From Gracilibacillus oryzae (GTDB taxonomy: Bacteria > Bacillota > Bacilli > Bacillales > Amphibacillaceae): DNA of 64,000 nucleotides. The notes beneath the pieces are model-generated. The model was given only the letters and a program-made list of their open reading frames with translations, did not search any database and was not told where the DNA came from. The position numbers and the translations under genes are program-made. The stretch spans positions 1 through 64,000 of the forward strand of contig NZ_ML762433.1 in the NCBI RefSeq assembly GCF_009498735.1, in the 5' to 3' direction. Shown here one piece after another: positions 8,741-18,144 of this stretch (position 1 is its first letter; each line of letters starts with the position of its first letter).

Positions 8741-10177
8741 TTATTCGGTTGTATACGGCTCAAAGGGAACCCAATCATCAAAAACAAAATCTGATTCACT
8801 TACATCCTCATATTTATTTAAATTTTCGTTAAATACTTCCATAGCCTGTTGTTGTGCTTCTTCCAGCTCAGCAACTGGGTCTGTAACTTCTCCCTGCATG
8901 TAACCAGCTAAAATAGATCCTGCACTATAAGAGAGACCACCTTGATAATCTTGAATGAAACCAATCGTGCTGTTGTTCTGTTTATAAATATTAGGTGTAG
9001 CAACACTTAATTGATTCGAAAGTTCATTAATTTTATTATACTGTTCAAATGGTGGGTCAGTAACTTCTATATCCACTGGTGGCTCATGTGCTCCTGAAGC
9101 TACTATGACATCTCTGTAACCGTTCTCGATAAAGTAATTTAAGAAAGTTTGCACTTCTTCCCAGTGCTCAGTGTTGTTAGAAACCATTAGCCCTTCTTTA
9201 GCGGCCATGTCATTGTAATAAGTCCCTCCATCTTCTGTTGGCATTGGAGCAACTCCCCAATTCTCAAAGCCTGGTCCTTCTTCTTCATTCATTAAAACTG
9301 ACCCTGCCCAGTTGCCATCAAAATAGAACGCTGATTTTCCAGCTGCGAAATTGGCAATAGCTGTTGGTTCGTTATATTCAATACTTGAAGGGGATAGAAC
9401 GTTTTCATCCATTAATTGCTTCAAATATTCTATCGTTTGTGTACTCCCATCATTAACAAAATCAGGTTGACCAGTTTTATAGTTTATTCTACGAGCCACA
9501 TCAATAGAAGGATGTACTTCTGGGGTAATGTTGGTCGCCATTTGGTTAATGGTCATATCTGATAACCAAGTTGCTTCAGCACCCATAATCAATCCATAAG
9601 TTCCTCCACCTGATTGTTCATAAATGTCTTTACCAACCTCTCTTAACTCATCCCATGTCGTTGGAATCTGACCTTCTGAGACTCCATATTCACTTAATAC
9701 ATCTTTATTATAGTACATTAATACAGCACTTTTTCCTGAGTTTAATGGAAGCTGATAAATATCTTCACCAATTGTAGTCAAGTTTTCGCTCCATACTCCA
9801 GGATAAAACTGTTCCTTGACCTCTGGTGTGACCACATCATTCAGATTGTGTAACAACTCTTGATCTACAAGGTTTTTTAAAGATGTAACGTTAGCGGTTA
9901 CAAAAATATCTGGTAATTCATTATTTTTAATTGCTGTTTGATATTGCTGGTTACCAGATGCACCAAGAGTTTGCATTTCAATATTAATATCCGGATGTTC
10001 TTCCTCAAAGGATGCGATGAAGCTTTCGAAATGAGTTGTAAGCTCAGGTAGACGATTCCAAAAACTTAATGTTGTCGCATCAGGATTTGTATTCTCTTCC
10101 TCCCCAGAACTGCATCCAATAAGCAGACCAGCAGTTATGAGTAGTAAGACCATTAATTTTGTTGTTTTCTTTAACAT
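8741..10177 (-). CDS. Sugar-binding lipoprotein of ABC transporter (CUT1)
   Basis: Extracellular solute-binding protein of 478 aa. A lipoprotein signal ends in LLIGC at residues 18-22, so it is anchored by its cysteine. The mature part has the alternating alpha/beta pattern of family 1 binding proteins (LSFWNRLPELTTHFESFI, YFDGNWAGS). The ATG at 10177 is preferred over the GTG at 10186, because GGAAGG lies eight bases before the ATG but touches the GTG. It heads the operon with the MalF/MalG permeases, GH42, GH31 and perhaps the esterase. The ligand is not readable; galactosylated xylose-containing oligosaccharides are inferred from the enzymes. Confidence 0.9.
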   Translation of the reverse strand: MLKKTTKLMVLLLITAGLLIGCSSGEEENTNPDATTLSFWNRLPELTTHFESFIASFEEEHPDINIEMQTLGASGNQQYQTAIKNNELPDIFVTANVTSLKNLVDQELLHNLNDVVTPEVKEQFYPGVWSENLTTIGEDIYQLPLNSGKSAVLMYYNKDVLSEYGVSEGQIPTTWDELREVGKDIYEQSGGGTYGLIMGAEATWLSDMTINQMATNITPEVHPSIDVARRINYKTGQPDFVNDGSTQTIEYLKQLMDENVLSPSSIEYNEPTAIANFAAGKSAFYFDGNWAGSVLMNEEEGPGFENWGVAPMPTEDGGTYYNDMAAKEGLMVSNNTEHWEEVQTFLNYFIENGYRDVIVASGAHEPPVDIEVTDPPFEQYNKINELSNQLSVATPNIYKQNNSTIGFIQDYQGGLSYSAGSILAGYMQGEVTDPVAELEEAQQQAMEVFNENLNKYEDVSESDFVFDDWVPFEPYTTE

Positions 10178-10276
10178 ACAAGGCACCTTCCTTAATTAAT
10201 TTAATTAATTTAATAAACTGGATATTTCATTGAATGAATATTAGGTAGCTATTTCTAATACTCACCAAATTTACGC

Positions 10277-10290
10277 GGAAACCGGTTTCC
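10277..10290. promoter_or_regulatory. Operator palindrome GGAAACCGGTTTCC, copy 1
   Basis: A perfect 14-bp palindrome with central CG, the usual shape of a LacI-family operator. It lies about 35-48 bases downstream of the predicted start of transcription of the binding-protein operon. The same 14 bases recur at 22272-22285 and a close variant at 14395-14408. Confidence 0.75.
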
Positions 10291-10331
10291 TTTTCGGTAT
10301 TTCACTTAGTTCATCCATCGAACATACTGAA

Positions 10332-10360
10332 ATGATATCATTTTATATTATTTATTTCAA
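10332..10360 (-). promoter_or_regulatory. Candidate sigma-A promoter for the GH42-GH31 transporter operon
   Basis: Read on the minus strand, TTGAAA (10355-10360) and TATCAT (10332-10337) are separated by exactly 17 bp. The operator at 10277 lies downstream in the leader. Confidence 0.55.
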
Positions 10361-10382
10361 CCATATCTATTAAAATTTACAT

Positions 10383-10413
10383 AAAGTTTGTCTAATAAAG
10401 ACAAACTTTGTCT
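10383..10413. repeat. Two overlapping palindromes upstream of the operon
   Basis: AAAGTTTGTCT-AATAA-AGACAAACTTT (10383-10409) is a perfect 11-bp inverted repeat. Its right arm is shared with a second palindrome, AGACAAA-C-TTTGTCT (10399-10413). They lie upstream of the promoter. They could bind an activator such as the AraC-type response regulators, or be a terminator stem. Confidence 0.5.
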
Positions 10414-10602
10414 TTATTTTCATAAGAAGATAGCGTTGTTTTTGCAGGTGACTCATATGTTCATTAATAAACTATTTTTTTAGTCTTACTGGCAAACTGA
10501 AAGATGTATTTATCTACCAATCTATTTCTTTTGAAACTGTCATATGCCATTTCTTTTTATTTGATTATAGATTAATAATCTAATCCTCCCATTCAATAAA
10601 GG

Positions 10603-10632
10603 AAGCCTGATCCGGTAGAATGAATCAGGCTT
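10603..10632 (-). terminator. Terminator of the second transporter operon
   Basis: AAGCCTGAT (10603-10611) pairs with ATCAGGCTT (10624-10632), 11 bp after the stop of the binding lipoprotein at 10643. A T-rich stretch follows on the minus strand. Confidence 0.78.
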
Positions 10633-10642
10633 ATCAATCTCT

Positions 10643-12331
10643 TTATTCTTTCGTACCCCAAAGCTCCATCGTGTCTTGCACCATTTTCGTCATTTCTTGG
10701 TTCGCTTGCTCAATATTCATTGCTTCTAAGTCTGCGATCATTTTATCCCATGCCTGGTCAAAATTCGCCGGGTCTCCAAGAACTGCTTGTGTGATTTGTT
10801 GTTCGGTTAAATCATCCGCTTTTTGTTGAATAATTTGCAAATCACTTCCTGCTGGAATCGTGTAGTTTGATACAGTACCGTGTTTCGATCTTTCTAGTTC
10901 TTCTGGTGAAGGGAACCAATCTATCCAATTTTCCATTTCATATTCCTTCAATACTTCTTTTTCGGCACTGTTGAAGTTATCAATAATATCCTGTTCAGTA
11001 TTTGGTGAAATGGATTGGCCTGTTGAGTCTACTGCACCATTGCCCCATTGCGGGAATGGATATACATAATAACCAACACCTGTTTCCTTGCCATAATCCT
11101 TATCCGTATTCATTCTTTCTCTATCATCTTCCTGCATTACACGTTTGCCATCAACAATGTCGTAGTTTTCTCCTTCAATTCCCCAATTGACAAGAATTTG
11201 TGCCTCTTCTGAAGCCATCCAATCTAAAAATTCGAAAGCTTCCTCTTGATGTTCACTAGTAGATGAAATAGCGATTCCCCATCCACCTGCAAATCCATAA
11301 TCTTTTAAGCCTTGTGATTTGATATCTTCGTTTAAAGTCACTGGTAATGGCGCATAAGTTTTCCATTCCTTACCATCTGCAACAAGAGCCTTATCTGCAT
11401 CACCAATGTTCCAACTCTGGTCCGCAATACTTAATACTCTGCCTGAAGACAATTTGGAAATATACGTATCATATGTGTGTGTAAAAGATTCAGGATCAAG
11501 TAAACCTTTTGCATTCATACCATTCAACCATTTAAAGTATTCCTTAAATTCTGGTAATAGAAATTTATAGGTTGCTTCACCTGTATCATCATTAACAGCC
11601 CACTGCCCATCATCCGGCTTTCCTGCTGCAAAACCGGCCGGATTTCCGACAGTTATTAACCAGCGCCAATCACTGCCAAGGAGAGATAGAGGAATCGTTT
11701 TCTGCCCATCGATCTCAGGATATTTTTCATAGTATTCCGTTAATGCTGCTTCGAATTCTTCTAATGTACGAATCTCTGGATAACCAAGTTCTCGTAATAC
11801 ATCCATTTGAATCTGGAAAGTCCCGCTTGTTTCCCAGAATGCATTTTCCACTCCATAAGTCCCGACTGTATAGATGCTTGGATCTTCAAGAGAGTTACGT
11901 AGACGATTTAGTTGATCACCATACATTGCTTTGAGGTTATCCCCTTTTTCTTCAATTAAATCATTTAATTTTATAACACCACCAGCTTCAATCAACTTAC
12001 CAATATCACCTTTTGCAAAAATTAAATCAGGATAATCTCCACTGGCAATCATTAGTGGAATCGCTTCATCATTTCCCCCAACAGGATAATCTAATTCTAG
12101 CTTTATACCTGTTTCTTCGGTAATCTTCTGTGCTACGGGATCATTGAATTCTTTTTCTGTTCCATCTGCACTAAAGAATGTCAATGTTAACGGGTCTTCT
12201 GCTGAAGGTTCTTCATTATCAGTGTTACTGTCATCTTCTGAACTTGTCTCCTCATCATTACATGCTGCGAGCACAAATATACCTAGTAAAATGATTAATA
12301 GCAGTGCCCAATTTGATAGCTTTCTTTTCAT
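10643..12331 (-). CDS. LipO-type sugar-binding lipoprotein
   Basis: Extracellular binding protein of 562 aa with a lipobox VLAAC near residues 20-24 and a Glu/Asp/Ser-rich linker. It belongs to the long LipO/YtcQ class that works with LplB/LplC-type permeases, which sit directly upstream here. The late motif SEEAQILVNWGIEGENY is characteristic of the class. The ATG at 12331 has a GGAGGGG site. It is the last gene of a three-gene operon (LplB, LplC, LipO) ending in the terminator at 10603. Ligand unknown; a complex oligosaccharide is inferred from the neighbouring GH95 and two-component genes. Confidence 0.9.
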   Translation of the reverse strand: MKRKLSNWALLLIILLGIFVLAACNDEETSSEDDSNTDNEEPSAEDPLTLTFFSADGTEKEFNDPVAQKITEETGIKLELDYPVGGNDEAIPLMIASGDYPDLIFAKGDIGKLIEAGGVIKLNDLIEEKGDNLKAMYGDQLNRLRNSLEDPSIYTVGTYGVENAFWETSGTFQIQMDVLRELGYPEIRTLEEFEAALTEYYEKYPEIDGQKTIPLSLLGSDWRWLITVGNPAGFAAGKPDDGQWAVNDDTGEATYKFLLPEFKEYFKWLNGMNAKGLLDPESFTHTYDTYISKLSSGRVLSIADQSWNIGDADKALVADGKEWKTYAPLPVTLNEDIKSQGLKDYGFAGGWGIAISSTSEHQEEAFEFLDWMASEEAQILVNWGIEGENYDIVDGKRVMQEDDRERMNTDKDYGKETGVGYYVYPFPQWGNGAVDSTGQSISPNTEQDIIDNFNSAEKEVLKEYEMENWIDWFPSPEELERSKHGTVSNYTIPAGSDLQIIQQKADDLTEQQITQAVLGDPANFDQAWDKMIADLEAMNIEQANQEMTKMVQDTMELWGTKE

Positions 12332-12384
12332 AATTTTACCCCTCCATTTTCTCTGAAATTTGTATATTAATATAAATTAATACC

Positions 12385-13263
12385 TTAGCTTTTTACTGCA
12401 CCTAATGTTAAACCTGTTACAAAATATTTTTGTAAGAATGGATAAACAAGTAGTATTGGTACAGTTGCAATTATTGTAATTGCCATCTTTATTGACTGTG
12501 GATTTGTCTGCCCTGCGATTACTTCAGCATTTTGGGAATTAATGTCTCCACTTGAAAGGCTTGCATTGTCGAGAATTTTCATTAATTCAAATTGAAGCGT
12601 AGTCAATGCTTCATTTCCTCTCGCATAAAGATACGTATCAAACCAGCTATTCCACTGAGCTACCGCTAAAAACAATGCAATCGTTGCAATTACTGGCATA
12701 CACAGGGGGATTATTATTTTGCTGAAGATGACAAAATCGTTCGCTCCATCTATTTTGGCCGACTCTTCTAATGCAACTGGCAAGTTATCCATAAAGGAAC
12801 GGATGACAATTACATTAAATGCTGTAAGAAGCATTGGCAAAATGTACACAGAGAAATCATTGATTAATCCAAGGCTGCGAATTAACATATAATCCGGAAT
12901 CAGCCCACCACTAATAAACATTGTTAATACAAGCAACAGACCAACAAACCCATTTAGTACAAAATCTCTTCTACTCAATGTATAAGCAAGCATCGTACTT
13001 GCAATAATGCCAGTAATCGTCCCTACAACTGTCCTTATAATCGACATGATAAAGGCTTGAAACAAAAGATCATTACTGCCGAATATTTCCTGGTAGTTTG
13101 CTATAGTGAATTCTCTTGGCCAAATATGAATGCCGCCACGAGCTGTATCTACTGCATCGTTTAAGGATACAGCAAGTATATTTAAGAAGGGGTAAAGAGT
13201 AATAACAAGTACAAATATCATAAACAGGGTCAAACCTATATCAAAAACAGTCCATTTTTTCAT
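12385..13263 (-). CDS. LplC/YtcP-type ABC permease
   Basis: CUT1 permease of 292 aa, six membrane segments, EAA loop EESAKIDGANDFVIF...PLCMP, ending FVTGLTLGAVKS as in the LplC/YtcP family. The ATG at 13263 is preferred over the one at 13287, which overlaps the ribosome site; AAAGGAGAGG lies ten bases before the chosen start. It pairs with the LplB-type gene upstream. Confidence 0.92.
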   Translation of the reverse strand: MKKWTVFDIGLTLFMIFVLVITLYPFLNILAVSLNDAVDTARGGIHIWPREFTIANYQEIFGSNDLLFQAFIMSIIRTVVGTITGIIASTMLAYTLSRRDFVLNGFVGLLLVLTMFISGGLIPDYMLIRSLGLINDFSVYILPMLLTAFNVIVIRSFMDNLPVALEESAKIDGANDFVIFSKIIIPLCMPVIATIALFLAVAQWNSWFDTYLYARGNEALTTLQFELMKILDNASLSSGDINSQNAEVIAGQTNPQSIKMAITIIATVPILLVYPFLQKYFVTGLTLGAVKS

Positions 13264-13296
13264 TTGGTGTATTCCTCTCCTTTCCATGTGTTCTCA

Positions 13297-14331
13297 TTAA
13301 AATACTCTGCCTTCTCCAATACGCTTGGCGACACTGTTACATATCAGAATAAGAATGACACTGATGACAGATTTAAATATACCGATTGCTGTACCAAATG
13401 AATAACGGAACATCCCGATACCATAATCTAAAGCATATAAATCAATTACTAATGCTTTTTCCATCACAATGTTATTTCCTAAAAGCATTTGTTTCTCAAA
13501 TCCAATGTTGATCAAATTACCGATGTTTAAAATTAATAAAACAATAATCACGGAACGTATGCTTGGCAACGTAATATGCCACATTTGGCGTAATCTGCTG
13601 GCACCGTCTACCTTTGCTGCTTCATATAACTGTGGATCAACACCAGCCATTGCAGCTAAATAAATGATTGCATTCCATCCAGTCTCTTTCCAAACATCTG
13701 ATAATGTTACGATGCCCCAGAACATATCTGGTCTTGCCATAAAATTGATAGGCTGATCAATTAAGCCTAAACTGACTAATATGTTATTGATTGCGCCATC
13801 TTGTGACAGCATTGTGATCACAATGTTCGCTACAATTACCCATGATACGAAATGCGGTAAGTAAGAAATAGTTTGTGTCCATTTCTTCAATGCATGAAAC
13901 CGTAATTCATTTAATAATAAGGCAAAAATAATAGCGGATGCTGTACCGAAAACAAGCCCCAATATCCCCATACCCAGAGTGTTCTCCAGTGCTGTATAGA
14001 ACATAGGCTCATTGAATAAATCCTTAAAGTGCTTCCAGCCTACCCATTCCTGCTCGAAAAATCCAAACTGTGGTTTGAAATCCTGAAAAGCCATGAGCCA
14101 TCCGCCAATCGGAATATATTTAAAAACAACCAGCCAAATAACGAATGGCAATGACATTAATAGCAAGGCTTTCTGTTTACTTGCCCGTTTCCAGAAACCT
14201 TTCCCTTTAGGATCTTTTGAGTGACGTTTCTTCTTTAATAAATCTGTTCCGATCCTTATCTGTCTCTCCACAGGTGGGGGTGGTTCAGGTAGATTCGGTT
14301 GTGCGCTTGTTGCATTGTTTTCTCTACTCAT
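13297..14331 (-). CDS. LplB-type ABC permease
   Basis: CUT1 permease of 344 aa. A cytoplasmic, proline-rich and then highly basic N-terminus (residues 1-50) precedes the first membrane segment. The EAA loop is YEAAKVDGASRLRQMWHITL. The terminal RIGEGRVF resembles the W/F-ending tails of LplB proteins. It is the first gene of the operon; the promoter and operator lie just upstream at 14387-14415. The ribosome site is AGGAGAGAAGG. Confidence 0.92.
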   Translation of the reverse strand: MSRENNATSAQPNLPEPPPPVERQIRIGTDLLKKKRHSKDPKGKGFWKRASKQKALLLMSLPFVIWLVVFKYIPIGGWLMAFQDFKPQFGFFEQEWVGWKHFKDLFNEPMFYTALENTLGMGILGLVFGTASAIIFALLLNELRFHALKKWTQTISYLPHFVSWVIVANIVITMLSQDGAINNILVSLGLIDQPINFMARPDMFWGIVTLSDVWKETGWNAIIYLAAMAGVDPQLYEAAKVDGASRLRQMWHITLPSIRSVIIVLLILNIGNLINIGFEKQMLLGNNIVMEKALVIDLYALDYGIGMFRYSFGTAIGIFKSVISVILILICNSVAKRIGEGRVF

Positions 14332-14363
14332 ATTCCTTCTCTCCTAACCTGACAGTCTATATT

Positions 14364-14377
14364 TGTAAGCGCTTTTC
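14364..14377. promoter_or_regulatory. Candidate cre (catabolite repression) site
   Basis: TGTAAGCGCTTTTC matches 12 of 14 positions of the Bacillus cre consensus TGWAARCGYTWNCA. It lies just downstream of the predicted promoter of the LplB-type operon, where CcpA bound there would block transcription. Confidence 0.55.
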
Positions 14378-14386
14378 CTGATTATT

Positions 14387-14415
14387 ATTATATTAGAAAC
14401 CGTTTTCCTTTTGAA
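14387..14415 (-). promoter_or_regulatory. Promoter of the LplB-LplC-LipO operon with operator in the spacer
   Basis: On the minus strand, TTCAAA (14410-14415), a 17-bp spacer and a perfect TATAAT (14387-14392). The spacer contains GGAAAACGGTTTCT (14395-14408), a two-mismatch variant of the perfect palindrome seen upstream of two other operons in this window. A repressor bound here would exclude RNA polymerase. Confidence 0.68.
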
Positions 14416-14431
14416 CCATATAAAAGAGACA

Positions 14432-14532
14432 TAAATTCATGTAAAATGGAGTGGTAAAAAAGAGCACTTCGCATGAATTTTCTAAAAATCGTCTAAACCA
14501 CTTATCATTTGGTGACTTTTGGACATTCTCTA
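14432..14532. repeat. Truncated copy of the dispersed repeat found at 30.1-30.35 kb
   Basis: Positions 14501-14530 match 30316-30346 with only a few changes (shared core CTTATCATTTGGTGACTTTT). The left end here is different and contains a 9-bp inverted repeat, AAATTCATG (14432-14440) and CATGAATTT (14472-14480). No coding potential seen. Confidence 0.55.
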
Positions 14533-14568
14533 AAAAGAAAAAGCAGACACTGGTTTTGGTGCCTGCTT
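14533..14568 (-). terminator. Terminator after the DUF4340 gene
   Basis: Minus-strand stem AAGCAGGCAC / GTGTCTGCTT (14541-14566) with one mismatch, followed by TTTTTCTTTTT. It lies 12 bp after the stop at 14580 and ends the GH95-YesMN operon. Confidence 0.83.
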
Positions 14569-14579
14569 ATTAATCAAGG

Positions 14580-15905
14580 TTATTCTGGTAAAATCTGATT
14601 GATCCCTTCAAGTGCTTGATATACTTTTGCTTTCTCTATAATGAAGTCTATCCCTTCATTATTTTTCTGGAAAACAAAATATTGATCATCAATCGAATAG
14701 AAGTCAATCTTATCAGAAGATTCATTGTCATTCTCTGTCATATAAGTTATTGTTAGTTCCCTTTCTCCATATTCTTGCATACCCTCTGCTTTTTTATCGA
14801 AAGACAAACCTGCTAATCCTTTATACGCTTCTCTTAAGACATCCGTTGGTATTTCTTTGTTATTAACTGTATAAACAGATGTTTCTTTTTCCCCTTTCGT
14901 ATGGGATGTTATTGTCCAATTAAAGGTTGAGCTCTCCACTTTTAAACCATTTACTGCTTGTAATGGAAGAATGTGTACAAAATGATCAATTAAATCAAAT
15001 GAAGGAACACTAAATGGGTCTAGTTCTCTTGTTTCAATTGTAAATACTTCTTCCGTTCCTTCTAATTTGGCATAATAATGCTGATTTGCTGCTGGATTAC
15101 CAATAAGTAATGTTTCGGAATGATTATCTGTTCTAAACGTAATTCGAAAATCCACTTCTCCCAATAAGCTGTTGTCTTCGACTATATCCACTTTCTTTAA
15201 GTTTTTTAACCCAGTAAGAATTGCCTCCATCCTTGAATATTTCACACTATACATACTGTGAAATGGTTCTTTCACATACCAGCCACTAATATGAGCCATT
15301 GCTTCCTCTACACTAAAAGGAGAATCTTGTGTTAACTCAATTTTCTCTGTACCATTATCAATGAATATCTCATTGACTTGTTCAGGTTTAATACTTATTA
15401 TATTGCTATCTAATAAAGTGCCAGGTTTAAGTGGTATTGTTTCGACAGCGGCTCTATCAACTAAATAAATTCTATCCTTTTCTTTATGATGAACATAATA
15501 TTCATTTTGTGCTGGACTCATCTGACCAATGGAGACTTGCTGGATAGAACCATTATCATTCTCAAAAACGACTGTTACCTTTGGAAAGTCAAGGTTGACT
15601 GTCTTTTTCGCAATGGTTGTTTCTTTTCCTTCCAAGTTCTTCATTGTCTCTATAAACTGGGCTATTTTTTCGTCATTCTGCTCTCTGTCTGCATGTTTAA
15701 GCTTCCAGCCATCTTGATTTTGCATTAATTCAACATTTTCATTTGCTCTTACGGTAATAGAGCCTATCTCCTCAAAATTATCGATAACTGTCTCTTTCTC
15801 TTCTTTCGCATCTGTTGGCTGCGATTGATTGGAAAGAATAAATAGCGAAAAGGCTAATCCACTAATTACGAATAGGAGCAGGAAAATATATCTTTTCTTC
15901 TTCAT
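14580..15905 (-). CDS. DUF4340-like membrane-anchored protein
   Basis: A 441-aa protein with one N-terminal membrane segment (residues 5-25, IFLLLFVISGLAFSLFIL) and a long extracytoplasmic part. Repeated units of the form I-x-V-...-W-x-L-...-V-x-F-...-IGxxSPAxxxYYV look like the DUF4340 fold, present roughly twice (residues 40-165 and 180-310). DUF4340 proteins are usually found beside GldFG-type ABC exporters; here the gene instead closes an operon of YesM, YesN and YesL. The function is unknown. A cell-surface accessory to the sensor kinase or transporter is a guess from position only. RBS AGGGAAGGG before ATG at 15905. Confidence 0.65.
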   Translation of the reverse strand: MKKKRYIFLLLFVISGLAFSLFILSNQSQPTDAKEEKETVIDNFEEIGSITVRANENVELMQNQDGWKLKHADREQNDEKIAQFIETMKNLEGKETTIAKKTVNLDFPKVTVVFENDNGSIQQVSIGQMSPAQNEYYVHHKEKDRIYLVDRAAVETIPLKPGTLLDSNIISIKPEQVNEIFIDNGTEKIELTQDSPFSVEEAMAHISGWYVKEPFHSMYSVKYSRMEAILTGLKNLKKVDIVEDNSLLGEVDFRITFRTDNHSETLLIGNPAANQHYYAKLEGTEEVFTIETRELDPFSVPSFDLIDHFVHILPLQAVNGLKVESSTFNWTITSHTKGEKETSVYTVNNKEIPTDVLREAYKGLAGLSFDKKAEGMQEYGERELTITYMTENDNESSDKIDFYSIDDQYFVFQKNNEGIDFIIEKAKVYQALEGINQILPE

Positions 15906-15921
15906 AAAAACACCCTTCCCT

Positions 15922-16590
15922 CTATTTAGATTGTGTCAAGTCTTTTTCCATTATTTCAAGTGGTTTTCGCAAATTAAACATGATAAAAAATGAGGCAATA
16001 CTCATGCAAAACCAAATGGATATCCCTGGTGCGAATAAATAGATAATGGTTAATGCCACAAATGACGACAAGTTAAGAAGTGTTGATTTAAAAAACTTGA
16101 AGTTCGCATAGATTGAGACAATCCAAAGGTTTTTAAATTTCACTTCAAACCTTGTGAGGATCGGAAATGCATATAACATAATAAACAGGAAAATAATAAT
16201 GAGAATGATCAATATCGGTGTAAGCCATTTCATATTTATGTTTGCATATCGTAAATCAACCAGCAACATTGCAAGGATGGTCCATTTTACTAGCCAATAT
16301 TTCATCGATATTCCAAAATTCTTTTTATAATAAAGCCAAAAATCTTTTGTTGGACTAATTTCTTTTTCACGTGTCAGTTTCCCCATAGTGGCAAATATTG
16401 CGGCCAATGCTGGACCAGCTGGCAGGAGAGCAACATAAAAAATGATCATGTTGGCAAGAGTCAGTTCAAAAAAGATAAATGCCAGTATAAACAAAATATT
16501 CGCACACATAAAGTAAATATTAATCATCATAAATTGATAGATATATTGAATAGCCGTATATAGCGGCCGCTCCGCAATTGTTTGAGACAT
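15922..16590 (-). CDS. yesL: YesL-family (DUF624) membrane protein, copy 1
   Basis: Small membrane protein of 222 aa with about five to six hydrophobic segments and the family stretch LPAGPALAAIFATMGKLTREKE. YesL proteins are almost always encoded beside YesM/YesN two-component systems and sugar transporters, but their biochemical role has not been established. It lies 14 bp after the response-regulator gene and before the DUF4340 gene. Two further paralogues occur in this window, at 26687 and 36195. Confidence 0.9.
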   Translation of the reverse strand: MSQTIAERPLYTAIQYIYQFMMINIYFMCANILFILAFIFFELTLANMIIFYVALLPAGPALAAIFATMGKLTREKEISPTKDFWLYYKKNFGISMKYWLVKWTILAMLLVDLRYANINMKWLTPILIILIIIFLFIMLYAFPILTRFEVKFKNLWIVSIYANFKFFKSTLLNLSSFVALTIIYLFAPGISIWFCMSIASFFIMFNLRKPLEIMEKDLTQSK

Positions 16591-16604
16591 AGATATTCCC
16601 CCTG

Positions 16605-18122
16605 TTAAACAGTAAGCTCTTTATTCAGCTGTTGTTTTTGATATTCTTTTGGACTAACTCCGGTATATTTCTTGAATTTCTTGTAAAAATAATCATTATT
16701 GGAGTACCCTACTTTCTCTGATACTTGATATACTTTCATATCTGGTATCTTGAGCAGTTCTTTTGCCTTTTCCAGCCTTACTTTATCTAGATACACATGG
16801 AAATAGTCACCAGTACTTTGTTTGAATTTCTTCCCTATATATGATCGATTATATTTAAATAGCTCAGCTATAACTTTCAAACTTAGATCTTTATAATGGT
16901 ACTGTTCTACATACTGAGTAATTCTCTCAATCGTATTGCCTGATGTACAAACAAAACCATTTACCGTACTTGATAGTTTTAACAGTTCTTGTTTTGTCAT
17001 CTTTAACAACGCTTCCAAGCTTACAGATTGATAGATCATCTCTACGAGAGTTTCATTTGCTGGCAAGGATATCTCGGGATGATTTTTTTTCAGCTTACTG
17101 ATGATTAATTTGATAAAATCCAACCAGTCTGCTCGAATTTTTTCTTTTTTAAGCATGTTCGTTTGATAATATGTTTGTATTTCTGTAAAGTAAAGATCCA
17201 ATTGGTGGTAGTCTTCGAATTCTAATGTGCGGCAAATCATACTTGCTAACTTTTCACTTAATATATATTTGTTAACTGGCTTTTTTATCAAGGATTCTTT
17301 CACTATTGTTTTATCATCAAAACAGTAACTGTAATTTTGAAGCAATTGCAGTTGTTCAAAACCGAATGGTAACTTGTTTAAAGTGATAGTGCGATCAATA
17401 AATTGAGCCTTTATTTCCACTCCAACATGATTCGTTATCGTTTTTTTCATTACCTTTAGAGATGTTAATGCGGCATCTATGTTATCAGTGATAAACAGAA
17501 TACACATTTGATTTTCTAAAGTGATTATCTTTGTTTCAATGAAGTCTGACTGGTCTATTTTATATTGGACAATTTCCCAGTCGTCAAACAGCAAGGAGTC
17601 AAAGCTTGCCATTATAATCGGTTCATTTTCATAAGATATTCTTAATGTTTGCTCAACTCTTTCCATGTTCCCGTGCAGGATGTCTTTCCATTCCTGATAT
17701 TCTTTTATTTTCTCATATTGTCCCAATTGCGTATCAATTTTCCTATCAATTAAACATTTCATTTTTAAATTTACTATTAAAGGGATTAGTTCTTCTTCAT
17801 CAACAGGTTTCAATAAATAGGATTCGATCCCCAGCCGAATCAATTCCTGAGCATAAGTAAAATCAGAATAGCCGGAGAGAACTACAAATCTAGCTGAACT
17901 CCCCATCTGCTTTGCTTGTGCTACCATCTCTATCCCACTTAATCCTGGCATCTTTATATCCACGAAAACAACATCCGGTTTCAATTTTTGAATATATTGC
18001 AATCCTTCTTTTCCATTTTTTGCAGTACCTATAATTCTATAACCATGCTCTTTCCAGTCAATAATGGAGCAAAGACCTTCACGAATAATTGGTTCATCGT
18101 CAATAAAAAGCACTTTTAACAT
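16605..18122 (-). CDS. yesN: YesN-type response regulator with AraC DNA-binding domain
   Basis: Response regulator of 505 aa. The receiver domain (1-120) has the acidic pair Asp8-Asp9, phosphoacceptor Asp55 in VDIKMPG, and the conserved Lys in LLKPV. A long linker of about 270 aa follows, then an AraC/XylS domain with two helix-turn-helix motifs (about residues 400-500; ending TGVSPKEYQKQ). It should be phosphorylated by the kinase encoded 22 bp upstream and activate uptake/hydrolase promoters. ATG at 18122 with GGGGAGG. Confidence 0.93.
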   Translation of the reverse strand: MLKVLFIDDEPIIREGLCSIIDWKEHGYRIIGTAKNGKEGLQYIQKLKPDVVFVDIKMPGLSGIEMVAQAKQMGSSARFVVLSGYSDFTYAQELIRLGIESYLLKPVDEEELIPLIVNLKMKCLIDRKIDTQLGQYEKIKEYQEWKDILHGNMERVEQTLRISYENEPIIMASFDSLLFDDWEIVQYKIDQSDFIETKIITLENQMCILFITDNIDAALTSLKVMKKTITNHVGVEIKAQFIDRTITLNKLPFGFEQLQLLQNYSYCFDDKTIVKESLIKKPVNKYILSEKLASMICRTLEFEDYHQLDLYFTEIQTYYQTNMLKKEKIRADWLDFIKLIISKLKKNHPEISLPANETLVEMIYQSVSLEALLKMTKQELLKLSSTVNGFVCTSGNTIERITQYVEQYHYKDLSLKVIAELFKYNRSYIGKKFKQSTGDYFHVYLDKVRLEKAKELLKIPDMKVYQVSEKVGYSNNDYFYKKFKKYTGVSPKEYQKQQLNKELTV

Positions 18123-18144
18123 GGTGATAACCTCCCCTGCAATG

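Larger units (their letters stand above)
10178..10642. other. Promoter/operator region of the GH42-GH31 operon
   Basis: This 465-bp gene-free stretch holds, on the minus strand, a candidate promoter, a perfect operator palindrome, two overlapping palindromes and the terminator of the next operon, each listed separately. The 10190-10215 part is a TTAATTAA-rich tract in the leader just upstream of the ribosome site. Confidence 0.7.
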
